64,000 nucleotides of DNA, taken from the NCBI GenBank assembly GCA_034432655.1, contig DAOUBP010000083.1, positions 1-64,000 of the forward strand, in the 5' to 3' direction. How positions within the stretch are numbered: the first letter of the stretch is position 1; each line of letters opens with the position of its first letter. Source of the stretch: DAOUBP01 sp034432655 (GTDB taxonomy: Bacteria; Chloroflexota; Anaerolineae; CG2-30-64-16). This document shows positions 39,768 through 48,419 of the stretch, one piece after another. The position numbers were made by a program, and so were the translations under genes. The notes below the pieces were generated by a model. It worked only from the letters and a program-made list of their open reading frames with translations. It was not told where the DNA came from and did no database searches.

Positions 39768-40727
39768 ATGAGACGAGTCTCGTGGTTGACGGTCGGGGTG
39801 ACGGCCTTGACCGCCTGGTTAATCTTGCTGGCCGGCGTGCTGACGGCAGCGGCACAAAGCGATGGCTTGACCATTGCGCGCGCATCGTTGCGCTTGTGGC
39901 CAGAATACGATGATCCCGGACTGCTGGTAATCTTCGCCGGCGACTTTGCGGCGGAAGCCGGCTTCCCGCGCGACGTCAGTTTCCCGCTGGCGGCCGGCGC
40001 GCGCAATGTCCAGACCGCCTACCCCGACGCTGCCGGTGGCCTGCTGATAGCGGCCTCGGAAATCGGTGCCGACCGGGTCACCTACAAACCATTGCCGACG
40101 CCATCCTTCCACCTGGAATACTACCTGGACCGGCAACCGTCCGGCAACCAGCGTGAGATCCGCTATCAGTTTGTGGCGCCGTATCCGATCGCAGTGCTGG
40201 AGGTGGCGGTGCAGCAGCCAGCGCGGGCCACCGATTTCAGCGTGACGCCGGCCGCAGAAACCAGCTTCGTCGGCGAGGACGGCCTGACCTACTTCGCTTT
40301 CAACCGGGCCAATCTGGCGACGGGGGACAAGATCGAGATCGTCCTGCGTTACACGAAAACCGATTCCGGTGTCTCGCGACCGCAACTCGCAGTGACCAAC
40401 CCGGCGCTCACCCCATCTGTCAGCGCAGCTGCGGCCGGCGTGCAGCCGGCCGGTCCGAGCCTGGGGACCTGGTTGCCGTGGGTGCTCATCGGCGTCGGAG
40501 GGGTCTCGCTGCTGGCGCTGCTGGCCTACTGGCTGCTCTGGCAGCGCCAACCGGTGGCCACCCACACCGGCAGCCGGCCGGCCCCGCCGCAGGCTCCGGT
40601 CCGACCTGCCAGCACGGCTGCAACCGCTGAGCCCGTCGGCAAGGCGGCTTTTTGCACCCAATGTGGCCGCCCCTTCCGGCCGGATGACCGTTTTTGCGCC
40701 GCATGCGGCGCGCCGCGGCGGGGATGA
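39768..40727 (+). CDS. membrane protein with C-terminal zinc ribbon, cytochrome c maturation operon
   Basis: 319 residues. A signal peptide (TALTAWLILLAGVLTAAAQS) leads into an extracytoplasmic beta-rich domain of about 190 residues. One membrane helix follows (LPWVLIGVGGVSLLALLAYWLLW), then a short cytoplasmic tail ending in a zinc ribbon (FCTQCGRPFRPDDRFCAACG). The family is unknown. It is first in the operon with CcmH-, TlpA- and CcmF-like genes, so it probably serves cytochrome c assembly, for example haem or apocytochrome handling; that role is inference. A second zinc-ribbon protein closes the operon. Confidence 0.8.
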   Translation: MRRVSWLTVGVTALTAWLILLAGVLTAAAQSDGLTIARASLRLWPEYDDPGLLVIFAGDFAAEAGFPRDVSFPLAAGARNVQTAYPDAAGGLLIAASEIGADRVTYKPLPTPSFHLEYYLDRQPSGNQREIRYQFVAPYPIAVLEVAVQQPARATDFSVTPAAETSFVGEDGLTYFAFNRANLATGDKIEIVLRYTKTDSGVSRPQLAVTNPALTPSVSAAAAGVQPAGPSLGTWLPWVLIGVGGVSLLALLAYWLLWQRQPVATHTGSRPAPPQAPVRPASTAATAEPVGKAAFCTQCGRPFRPDDRFCAACGAPRRG

Positions 40728-40747
40728 GAACCTTGTAGAGGCGCTTG

Positions 40748-41221
40748 ATGATCCGATCTATCACCCGATGTGTCCTTGTCACGATCCTGCTGGCGATCGT
40801 AGCCCTGCCCGCCCTCGCGCAGACGCCCACGCCCAACGAGATCAACGCCGTCGCGCGCGAGCTGTGGTGTCCGTTGTGCAACGGTGTCCGGCTGGACAAC
40901 TGCGAGCTCCAGGCCTGCGTCCAGATGCGCGAAGTGATCGCCGAAAAGTTGATGGCCGGCGAGACCAAGGAGCAGATCAAGGCCTACTTTGTCCAGCAGT
41001 ACGGCGATGTGGTGTTGGGCGAACCTTCCCGGCAGGGTTTTAACCTCGTCGTCTGGGTGTTCCCCGTCCTGGCCGCTGTCGTGGGCCTGGGATGGGTGGG
41101 CTACCTGATCTACACCTGGCAGCGCCGTCGCCCTGCCCCGCAAGCGGTCACCTCCAGCCCGACCGCTTCAGATGACGACTATTTGAAACAGGTGGAGCAG
41201 GAACTGCAACGATTCGAATAG
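40748..41221 (+). CDS. CcmH-like cytochrome c maturation protein
   Basis: 157 residues from ATG at MIRSITRCVLV, after AGAGGCGC. A signal peptide is followed by the CcmH domain: ELWCPLCNGVRLDNCELQAC, then MREVIAEKLMAGETKEQIKAYFVQQYG. A C-terminal membrane helix (VVWVFPVLAAVVGLGWVGYLIY) and cytoplasmic tail close it. The usual motif is LRCxxCQ. Here it is LWCPLCN, with two further cysteines. The protein reduces the apocytochrome haem-binding cysteines before ligation. Its neighbours (TlpA/CcmG-like and CcmF) are the usual partners. Confidence 0.9.
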   Translation: MIRSITRCVLVTILLAIVALPALAQTPTPNEINAVARELWCPLCNGVRLDNCELQACVQMREVIAEKLMAGETKEQIKAYFVQQYGDVVLGEPSRQGFNLVVWVFPVLAAVVGLGWVGYLIYTWQRRRPAPQAVTSSPTASDDDYLKQVEQELQRFE

Positions 41222-41235
41222 CGTGTCCCGTGGCC

Positions 41236-41279
41236 TACGCAATACGTTGTACGCAATACGCAACACGCATCACGTACGG
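41236..41279. repeat. TACGCAA heptamer array
   Basis: TACGCAA, TACGTTG, TACGCAA, TACGCAA and CACGCAT in register, then CACGTAC. It fills the gap between the CcmH-like stop and the ribosome site of the TlpA-like gene. Confidence 0.85.
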
Positions 41280-41288
41280 AGAAGTCGC

Positions 41289-41873
41289 TTGAACATTGAA
41301 CCGCACAACGCGTCACCTGAGGCTGAACCGAGGCGCAAACTGCCCGGTTGGGTCATCGTTTTGAGCATCGGCATCCTTTTCATCGGCGCCCTGCTGGCGC
41401 TGTTGTTGATCAAACCGCCCCAGAAAAGCCTGTGCGATGAGCCGGCGCCCGACTGGTCCCTGACCCTTTTCCCCGACTACAACGGCGGCTGGCCGGCGGA
41501 AGCCATCAGCCTGGCCGACCTGCGCGGGAAGGGGGTAGTGCTCAACTTCTGGGCCAGCTGGTGTAAGCCGTGCGAGGACGAGGCTGCTGCGCTGGAAGCG
41601 GCCTGGCGCAAGTACAAAGACCAGGGCGTGATGTTCATCGGCGTGGATTACCTGGACCAGGATCCCGCCGCCAAGCGTTACCTGGCGAAGTTTGCCATCA
41701 CCTATCCCAACGGGCCGGACCTGGCCAGCCGCATCTCCAAGCGTTATACGATCCGCGGGGTGCCGGAGACCTTTTTCATTGACCCCCAGGGGAACATCGT
41801 TGGCTGCCGCCACATCGGCCCGTTGACTGCCAGCGAACTGGATCGGCGGATTCAGGCGATCTTGCCGAAGTAA
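41289..41873 (+). CDS. TlpA/ResA/CcmG-like thiol-disulfide oxidoreductase
   Basis: 194 residues from a TTG start (MNIEPHNASPEAEP) with GGAG seven bases upstream. The longer frame would begin inside the heptamer repeat. One N-terminal membrane anchor (VIVLSIGILFIGALLALLLI) leads into a periplasm-type thioredoxin fold with active site FWASWCKPCEDE and cis-Pro loop RGVPETFFIDPQG. It keeps CcmH or apocytochrome cysteines reduced. It carries the expected central insertion (EAAWRKYKDQGVMFIGVDYLDQD). The operon position supports the cytochrome c role. Confidence 0.93.
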   Translation: MNIEPHNASPEAEPRRKLPGWVIVLSIGILFIGALLALLLIKPPQKSLCDEPAPDWSLTLFPDYNGGWPAEAISLADLRGKGVVLNFWASWCKPCEDEAAALEAAWRKYKDQGVMFIGVDYLDQDPAAKRYLAKFAITYPNGPDLASRISKRYTIRGVPETFFIDPQGNIVGCRHIGPLTASELDRRIQAILPK

Positions 41874-41875
41874 AG

Positions 41876-41968
41876 ATTACTACGTACTGCGTACTACGTG
41901 CTACGTCCTGGATGTATCGAATCTGGCTGCCAGCCCGTTCTACGCAGTACGCAGTACGCCATATGCAG
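41876..41968. repeat. two clusters of TACGCAG/CTACGT heptamers
   Basis: The cluster at 41876-41910 has TACTACGTACTGCGTACTACG-type units, and the one at 41941-41968 has TACGCAG, TACGCAG, TACGCCA and TATGCAG. Together they occupy most of the 111-base gap between the TlpA-like and CcmF genes. Their opposite sense could allow pairing. Confidence 0.75.
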
Positions 41969-41984
41969 TCGGGAGAATACAACA

Positions 41985-44036
41985 ATGACCGACCTGGGAT
42001 ACATCGCTTTAGTGCTGGCTTTGGTGCTGGCCGTTTACGGAATCGTGGTCTCCGTTCTGGGTGCCCGGCGCAACCTGCCGGAGCTGGTGGCCAGCGGCCG
42101 CAATGCCATCTACGTGATCGGCGGCCTGGTCGTGATCGCTGCGGCGCTCATGTGGCGCGCGCTGTTGACCAGCGACTTCAACCTGGCCTATGTTTACTCC
42201 CACACCGAGCGGAACCTGCCGACCCTCTTCAAGTTCTCGGCGCTCTGGGGCGGGCAGGCCGGCTCGTTACTCTTCTGGTTGCTGGTGGCCTGTGCGTTTG
42301 CAGTCGCAGCGACCTGGTTCTTCCGCGACCAACAGCTCAGCATGCAGCCCTACGTCAACGCGGTCCAGCTCCTGTACATCTGGTTCTTCCTGGCCTTGCT
42401 GATCTTTGCCGAGAACCCGTTCGACCGCCTGTGGCGCGCCGCGGATGGTCAGATCGTCACCGCGGTGTTCGGGCCCGCCGGTGCCACCCCGGTAATCCCG
42501 CTGGACGGGCAGGGCCTCAACCCGCAGCTACAGAACTACTGGATGGTGATCCATCCTGTGGCACTGTATCTGGGCTTTGTGGGGATGACGGTGCCGTTTG
42601 CCTTCGCCGTCGCCGCGCTGATCACCGGCCAGCTCGGCAACACGTGGATCAAGCTGATCCGCAAGTGGATGCTGGTGCCCTGGCTGTTCCTCTCCCTGGG
42701 CATCTTGTTGGGGTCGCAATGGGCTTACATCGAGCTGGGCTGGGGCGGTTATTGGGCCTGGGACCCGGTGGAGAATGCCTCCTTCCTGCCGTGGCTCACC
42801 GCCACCGCGTTCGTCCACAGCATCATGATCCAGGAGCGCCGCGGGATGCTGAAGGTCTGGAACATGGTGCTGATCTGGCTGACCTGGGAGCTGACCCTCA
42901 TCGGCACCTTCCTGACCCGCAGCGGTGTGGTGCAGTCGGTGCATTCCTTTGCGCTATCAGCCGTGGGGCCCATGTTCGCCGCGTTCATCGTGCTGACCAT
43001 GATCGGCTTCCTGGCGCTGCTGATCTGGCGGTTGCCGCTGCTGAAGAGCGAGAACCAGCTGGATGCCGTGCTCTCGCGCGAGACCAGCTTCCTGACCCAA
43101 AACGTGATCTTCGTTGTCATCATGGCAGCCACGTTCCTGGGCACCATCTTCCCCAGCATCTCGGAGCTGGTGGCGGGGGATAAGATCTCCCTCAATGCAC
43201 CCTATTTCAACCGCGTCAACGGCCCGATCTTCTTTGCCCTGCTGTTGTTGATGGGCGCTGCGCCGTTGCTGGCCTGGCGACGCTCCGCGCCGGAGACGTT
43301 GCGCCGGAACTTCACCATCCCCATCATCGCGGCGCTGCTCAGCGTGCCGCTGCTCTTCCTGCTGGGCAACCGCAACACGGCCGGGTTTGTCGGCTTTGCT
43401 GCGCTCTTCTTCGTGTTCGCGGGCATCGTGCAGGAGTATGTGCGCGGGGTGGCCGCGCGGCGGGCCGCCACAGGCGAAGCGTTGCCGGCCGCGCTGGCGA
43501 ACCTGGTGCGGCGCAACGGCCGGCGCTACGGCGGCTATGTGGTGCACATCGGCGTGCTGCTGATCGCGCTGGGGATCATCGGCAACGAGTTCTACCAGAG
43601 CGAGGGCCAGGCCAATTTGAAGGTGGGCGAGTCTATCACCGTGGCCAACTACACCCTGACCTATCGCGGTCTGGAAGCACGACAGGGCCCTAACTATACG
43701 GAATTCACCGCCCGCCTCGATCTGACCCGCAACGGCCGCTCCCTGGGCCAGATCCTGCCCACCAAGCACATTTACAACAAGAACCAGGAACAGCCTATGA
43801 CCGAGGTCGGCCTGCGGCCCGGGCCGGTCGAGGATGTGTATGTGGTGCTGGCCGGATTTGACGGCGGGGGCACGACTGCCTCGTTCAAGGTATATGTCAA
43901 TCCGTTGATGTCGTGGATGTGGATCGGTGGTCTGGTGCTGATCATCGGGGTCTTGATCTCCGCCTGGCCGCGGCGCAGCCCGGCCGCCGCGGAGGTCATC
44001 CGCCGCGTGCCGGCCGGCGTTCAACCGGCAGCCTGA
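41985..44036 (+). CDS. ccmF: CcmF-like cytochrome c haem lyase subunit
   Basis: 683 residues from ATG at MTDLGYIALVLAL, with GGGAG ten bases upstream. About 14-15 membrane helices. The haem-handling tryptophan-rich segment reads GWGGYWAWDPVENASFLPWL, and the early loop FKFSALWGGQAGSLLFW is also conserved. A large periplasmic domain lies near the C-terminus (about 540-645; VGESITVANYTLTYRGLEA) before the last helix. It ligates haem to apocytochrome CxxCH with CcmH. CcmABCDE are not in this window. The heptamer array sits directly upstream. Confidence 0.95.
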   Translation: MTDLGYIALVLALVLAVYGIVVSVLGARRNLPELVASGRNAIYVIGGLVVIAAALMWRALLTSDFNLAYVYSHTERNLPTLFKFSALWGGQAGSLLFWLLVACAFAVAATWFFRDQQLSMQPYVNAVQLLYIWFFLALLIFAENPFDRLWRAADGQIVTAVFGPAGATPVIPLDGQGLNPQLQNYWMVIHPVALYLGFVGMTVPFAFAVAALITGQLGNTWIKLIRKWMLVPWLFLSLGILLGSQWAYIELGWGGYWAWDPVENASFLPWLTATAFVHSIMIQERRGMLKVWNMVLIWLTWELTLIGTFLTRSGVVQSVHSFALSAVGPMFAAFIVLTMIGFLALLIWRLPLLKSENQLDAVLSRETSFLTQNVIFVVIMAATFLGTIFPSISELVAGDKISLNAPYFNRVNGPIFFALLLLMGAAPLLAWRRSAPETLRRNFTIPIIAALLSVPLLFLLGNRNTAGFVGFAALFFVFAGIVQEYVRGVAARRAATGEALPAALANLVRRNGRRYGGYVVHIGVLLIALGIIGNEFYQSEGQANLKVGESITVANYTLTYRGLEARQGPNYTEFTARLDLTRNGRSLGQILPTKHIYNKNQEQPMTEVGLRPGPVEDVYVVLAGFDGGGTTASFKVYVNPLMSWMWIGGLVLIIGVLISAWPRRSPAAAEVIRRVPAGVQPAA

Positions 44037-44038
44037 TT

Positions 44039-44596
44039 ATGGATACGCTCATGTTCATTGTGCTCGCCATCTTGCTCTCGGCCGCTGCTGTCCTGGGAGT
44101 GGCCTATCCCATCCTCGCCAAGGCCCGGGCAAACGTCCCGGGCCGCGCCTCTGCCCAGGAACAACTTGCCGAACTCCTTGCGCAGCGTGAGGCCGCGTTC
44201 CAGGCGTTGCGCGAATTGCAATTCGACCATCGCGTCGGCAAGATCACCGATGAGGACTTCGTCGCCTTTGAAGCAAACCTGAAACAACATGCGGCCGAGA
44301 CGTTGCGCGCCCTGGACCGGTGGGAAGCGGAGGCGGATGCGCAACTGGAGCGGCTCATTGAACGTGAGCTAAAGCAACGACGCGCCGCAGCCCGGGCGAC
44401 CGGCCTGCGCTGTCCGACCTGTGGCCGGCCTGCGGAGCCCGAGGACAGGTTTTGCGCCGCCTGCGGGGCAGCCCTGCCCGAACCCTCTGTGGCGACAGCT
44501 GCCCTGGCCTGCCCGGCCTGTGGTCATGGCTACGAGGTAGGGGATCGCTTTTGCGCCGGCTGCGGCGCGGCGATCCCTTCGTCCGTCCCCCGGTAG
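44039..44596 (+). CDS. CcmI-like membrane protein with two zinc ribbons
   Basis: 185 residues, starting three bases after the ccmF stop. One N-terminal helix (MFIVLAILLSAAAVLGVAYPI) is followed by a coiled coil (LAELLAQREAAFQALRELQF) with DHRVGKITDEDF. That layout matches the N-terminal part of CcmI/CycH, the apocytochrome chaperone. Instead of the TPR domain it ends in two zinc ribbons (CPTCGRPAEPEDRFCAACG and CPACGHGYEVGDRFCAGCG). The identity is inferred from the operon and the helix/coiled-coil pattern. Confidence 0.8.
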   Translation: MDTLMFIVLAILLSAAAVLGVAYPILAKARANVPGRASAQEQLAELLAQREAAFQALRELQFDHRVGKITDEDFVAFEANLKQHAAETLRALDRWEAEADAQLERLIERELKQRRAAARATGLRCPTCGRPAEPEDRFCAACGAALPEPSVATAALACPACGHGYEVGDRFCAGCGAAIPSSVPR

Positions 44597-44645
44597 CAGC
44601 GACTTGTGAACTCTGCCAAAACAACCGGGTTACCGTTTGCATGCC

Positions 44646-47600
44646 ATGCTCGATCTCGACACGCGGCTCCCTCACCTGCGCCGGGCGCTGGCCGATGCTG
44701 CCAGCCCCGACCGCGCCCTGATCAACCTGGAGCGCTTCCTGCAAACGCACCCGGAACCGGCGACGGTGCTCGCTCACCTGGCCGGGGAGCCGCACACGCT
44801 GGAACTGCTGATCACCCTCTTTGCTTGCAGCCAGCACCTGACCGACATCCTTTTGCGCCACCCCAGTTACTACAGCATGCTGGCCGACAGGAACAGCCTG
44901 GCGCAGGTCAAAAGCGCGGCCTGTCTGCTGGCCGAGGCCCGGGCCGCTGTGGGATTCGGGCCGGGGCTTGCCCCAACGCCTGAATTCTTTGGGGAGGAAA
45001 ATGTAGCAGCGGCGCTGGACGCCCTGCGTCGCTTCCAACAGCGCGAGCTGCTGCGCATCGGCCTGGCCGATCTGGGCGGCTTGTTGGAGCTGGCCTCCGT
45101 CACCGCGGAGCTTTCCTACCTGGCCGACGCCATCATCCAGACGGCCCTGGCACTGTTGGCCGGCGGGACCGAGACAGCGGGCCTGGTGGTGCTGGGCGTG
45201 GGAAAGTTGGGCGGCTGCGAGCTCAACTACAGCTCGGACGTAGACCTGCTTTTCCTGGCGGCCGACAACGAGGATGAGGTCCTCAGCCGGCAGCGCCACA
45301 AACTGGCTGAGCGGCTGATCTTTGCGCTGACGCAGGCCACCGCAGAGGGCTTCCTCTACCGGGTGGACATGCGGCTGCGGCCCTGGGGCCGCGTCGGCCC
45401 CCTGGTGACCACGCTGACGGGTTATCTGGCCTATCTGGAGCGGCACGCGCGCTTGTGGGAACGCCAGGCGCTGTTGAAGGCGCGCGTTGTGGCGGGCGAT
45501 CAGGCCCTGGGCCGCGCGTTCCTGCGCCGGGCGGAACCGTTCTTGTTCAACGCGGGAGCCGAGGTGGCGCGCGCCGAGGTACACAACATGAAACTGCAGA
45601 CCGAAGCGTACCTGCGGCAGGCCGGTCGCGCGTGGGGCGACGTCAAACTGGGGGAAGGGTCCATCCGGGACGCCGAGTTCGTGGTCCAATACCTGCAACT
45701 GGCCCACGGCCGGGAGCACCCCGAGCTGCACGTGTCGAACACGCGCGAGGCGCTGGCGCGCCTGGCGGAGGCAGGCTACCTGTCCCCAGAAGATCACCGG
45801 ATCCTGGCCGAGGGATACACCTTCCTGCGCACCGTCGAACACTATCTGCAGATCCTGGACTACCGACAGACCCACACCCTGCCCACAGACCCGGCCGACC
45901 TGCGGTATCTGGCACGGCGGCTGGGCTTCCACGCCGAGGGCGCGCAGAGCGGGCGCGATGAGGCCGCCGACCGTTTTGTCGCGCGCTACCAGTTGCACAG
46001 CCAGGCCGTGCGGGCAACCTATCTCCGCTATCTGACGGAAAACGCCCGGGCCGCGGCCGGGGACGCAGCACAACGGGCAACCACGGGAGATCAACTGATG
46101 ACCTCACAGCCTTTCGATGCCGGCCGCATGGTGCAGGAACACCTGGCGCGGCTGACGCCCGCCTACGCAGCCACCTTCGATCCGGTGGAGGTAGAGCGCC
46201 ATGCCATCATGGCTGCGCAGCTGGACCCTGCTAACCCCATCCTGGTGGACGCACAGCCGTTGGCCGGGGGCCGCTGGCGGGTGACCATCGTCGGTTACGA
46301 CTACCTGGGCATCCTGTCTGCGATCTGCGGGCTGCTGTTCGCGTATGGGTTCAGCATCGTGGACGGACAGGTATACACCTATGAACCCGGCACGGCCGAC
46401 GTCAAAGGCCAGGCCCGGCAAGCCGCCGAGCAGAGGACGAAAACAGCCCAGATGCAGGCCGTGGCACCCCGGAAGATCGTGGACGTGTTCCAGGTGAGCC
46501 CTGTCCAGGGGGCCAGCGCCGATCCGGAGACCTGGGCCCGCTACAAGGCCGAACTGTTGAGTCTGGTGCGGTTGTTGCAAGCGCGCGAGCAGCGCCTGGC
46601 GCAGGGCGAACTGGCCAAACGCGTGGCCGGTGCAGTCCGCGCTAAGCACACCAGCGCGCCCGCGCTGCCCCCGGTGGACATCGAAATTGACAACGACTTG
46701 TCGCCCGCTTACACTGTGCTGCGCATCAGCGCGGCCGACACGCCGGGCTTCCTGTACGAGTTCACCAACGCGTTGGCCCTCAACGGCATCCACATCAGCC
46801 AGGTCTTCGTGGCCTCCGTAGGCAACCGGGTGCAGGACGTCCTCTTTGTCACCGACAGCCGGGGCAACAAAATCACAACGCCCGAGCGGCAGCGCGAGTT
46901 ACGCGCGGCCACCGCCCTGGTCAAGCATTTCACCCATCTCCTGCCCCGTTCGCCCAACCCCGAAGCGGCGTTGCTCCATTTCCACGAATACCTGGGCGAG
47001 CTGTTCAGCCGGCCATCGTGGCCCGATGAGCTGGCCTCGCTGGAACGGCCAGAGGTGTTGGACGCGCTGGCCCGCCTGCTGGGGGTAAGCGAGTTCTTGT
47101 GGGACGACTTCCTGAGGATGCAGTACGAGAACCTGTTCCCGGTGGTGGCTGACGTGGGCAGCCTGGCCGCGCCCAAACGCAAGGTGGAGCTGGCCGCCGA
47201 GCTGGCTGGGTTGCTGGCCGGCGCGGGCGATGCCCCGGCGCGCCGCGCTGCCCTGAACGCTTTCAAGGACCGGGAGATGTTCCGGATTGACATGCGTCAC
47301 ATCCTGGGCTACATCGGTGACTTCGACGCCTTTTCCGGAGAGCTGACGGATCTGGTGGAGACGGTGGTAGCCGCCACCGCGCGCATGGTGTATGAAGAGC
47401 TGACTGCAGCCCACGGCGCGCCCCTGGGTGCCGATGACCGCCCCATCCCGTTGGCAGTGTGTGTGTTGGGTAAGTGCGGCGGCTTCGAGCTGGGCTATGC
47501 ATCCGATATCGAAGTGATGTTCATCTACGGGGGCGGTGGGCAGACCGCGGGCCCCCGGCCCATCAGCGCGGCCGAATTCTTCGACAAGCTGGTGGCCGAG

Positions 47601-48296
47601 TTCAGCCGCGCCATCTGGGCGCGGCGCGAAGGCATCTTCGAGATTGACCTGGACCTGCGGCCCTACGGCAAGGCCGGCAGCCTGGCCGTGCCGCTGGACG
47701 CGTTCCGGCGCTACTTCGCGCCCGAAGGGCCGGCCTGGGCCTACGAACGCCAGGCGCTGATCAAGCTGCGCGCCATCGCCGGCGATCCCGACCTGGGCCG
47801 CCAGGTGGAGGCGTTGCGCGACGCGTTCATCTATCACCCCCGCAGCTTCGACCTGGCCGCCATGCGTGCCATGCGCGAGCGCCAGTTGCGCCATCTGGTC
47901 ACACCCGGCACCTTCAACGCCAAGTACAGCCTGGGCGGGCTGGTGGACGTGGAGTACACGGTGCAAGGCCTGCAAATGCGGCACGGCGCGACCAACCCCG
48001 CCTTGCGGCTGACCAACACGCGCGCGGCCATCACTGCGCTGGCCACGCACGGGGTCGTTTCCGCGGAGAACGCGCTTCGTCTGCGGGAGGCGCACCTCTT
48101 CCTGCAGCAGCTTATCAACGCGCTGCGGGTGGTGCGCGGCAACAGCAAAGACCTGACGGTGCCGGCCGAGGGCACCGAGGAGTTTGCATTCCTGGCGCGC
48201 CGTCTGGCCTACGGCCACGACCCCGGCCGCCTGGCCGCTGCGCTGAACGACCACACAGCGTGGGTGCAGCGGCTGGCCGAAAGATTGCTGGGGTAA
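44646..48296 (+). CDS. glnE: GlnE-type glutamine synthetase adenylyltransferase with internal ACT domains
   Basis: About 1216 residues, against 946 for E. coli GlnE. The N-terminal nucleotidyltransferase (about 40-470) has GKLGGCELNYSSDVDLLF with intact metal-binding Asp pair. An inserted region of about 270 residues (about 490-760) carries two ACT-like modules: WRVTIVGYDYLGILSAICGL, near 545, and YTVLRISAADTPGFLYEF, near 690, the latter like GlnD ACT. The second nucleotidyltransferase (about 770-1216) has GKCGGFELGYASDIEVMF, with Glu for the second Asp. In E. coli the N-terminal unit removes AMP from GlnA and the C-terminal unit adds it. glnA follows directly. The start codon is uncertain because no ribosome site is visible. 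Confidence 0.9.
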   Translation: MLDLDTRLPHLRRALADAASPDRALINLERFLQTHPEPATVLAHLAGEPHTLELLITLFACSQHLTDILLRHPSYYSMLADRNSLAQVKSAACLLAEARAAVGFGPGLAPTPEFFGEENVAAALDALRRFQQRELLRIGLADLGGLLELASVTAELSYLADAIIQTALALLAGGTETAGLVVLGVGKLGGCELNYSSDVDLLFLAADNEDEVLSRQRHKLAERLIFALTQATAEGFLYRVDMRLRPWGRVGPLVTTLTGYLAYLERHARLWERQALLKARVVAGDQALGRAFLRRAEPFLFNAGAEVARAEVHNMKLQTEAYLRQAGRAWGDVKLGEGSIRDAEFVVQYLQLAHGREHPELHVSNTREALARLAEAGYLSPEDHRILAEGYTFLRTVEHYLQILDYRQTHTLPTDPADLRYLARRLGFHAEGAQSGRDEAADRFVARYQLHSQAVRATYLRYLTENARAAAGDAAQRATTGDQLMTSQPFDAGRMVQEHLARLTPAYAATFDPVEVERHAIMAAQLDPANPILVDAQPLAGGRWRVTIVGYDYLGILSAICGLLFAYGFSIVDGQVYTYEPGTADVKGQARQAAEQRTKTAQMQAVAPRKIVDVFQVSPVQGASADPETWARYKAELLSLVRLLQAREQRLAQGELAKRVAGAVRAKHTSAPALPPVDIEIDNDLSPAYTVLRISAADTPGFLYEFTNALALNGIHISQVFVASVGNRVQDVLFVTDSRGNKITTPERQRELRAATALVKHFTHLLPRSPNPEAALLHFHEYLGELFSRPSWPDELASLERPEVLDALARLLGVSEFLWDDFLRMQYENLFPVVADVGSLAAPKRKVELAAELAGLLAGAGDAPARRAALNAFKDREMFRIDMRHILGYIGDFDAFSGELTDLVETVVAATARMVYEELTAAHGAPLGADDRPIPLAVCVLGKCGGFELGYASDIEVMFIYGGGGQTAGPRPISAAEFFDKLVAEFSRAIWARREGIFEIDLDLRPYGKAGSLAVPLDAFRRYFAPEGPAWAYERQALIKLRAIAGDPDLGRQVEALRDAFIYHPRSFDLAAMRAMRERQLRHLVTPGTFNAKYSLGGLVDVEYTVQGLQMRHGATNPALRLTNTRAAITALATHGVVSAENALRLREAHLFLQQLINALRVVRGNSKDLTVPAEGTEEFAFLARRLAYGHDPGRLAAALNDHTAWVQRLAERLLG

Positions 48297-48314
48297 AAGT
48301 ACCCGTTCGGGTAA

Positions 48315-48343
48315 TGGACTTCTGCTGCTGATTCCACTACAAT
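48315..48343 (+). promoter_or_regulatory. possible glnA promoter
   Basis: TGGACT (48315-48320), a 17-base spacer, TACAAT (48338-48343). A small hairpin TACCCGTTCGGGTA directly after the glnE stop could end or pause the upstream transcript. Confidence 0.55.
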
Positions 48344-48419
48344 GACCATTGGCGTCGGGGCCGCACAGTGTCCTGGCGCCGATTTCGTTTGTAAACAACC
48401 CTGAAAGGAGCTTCCTCTC

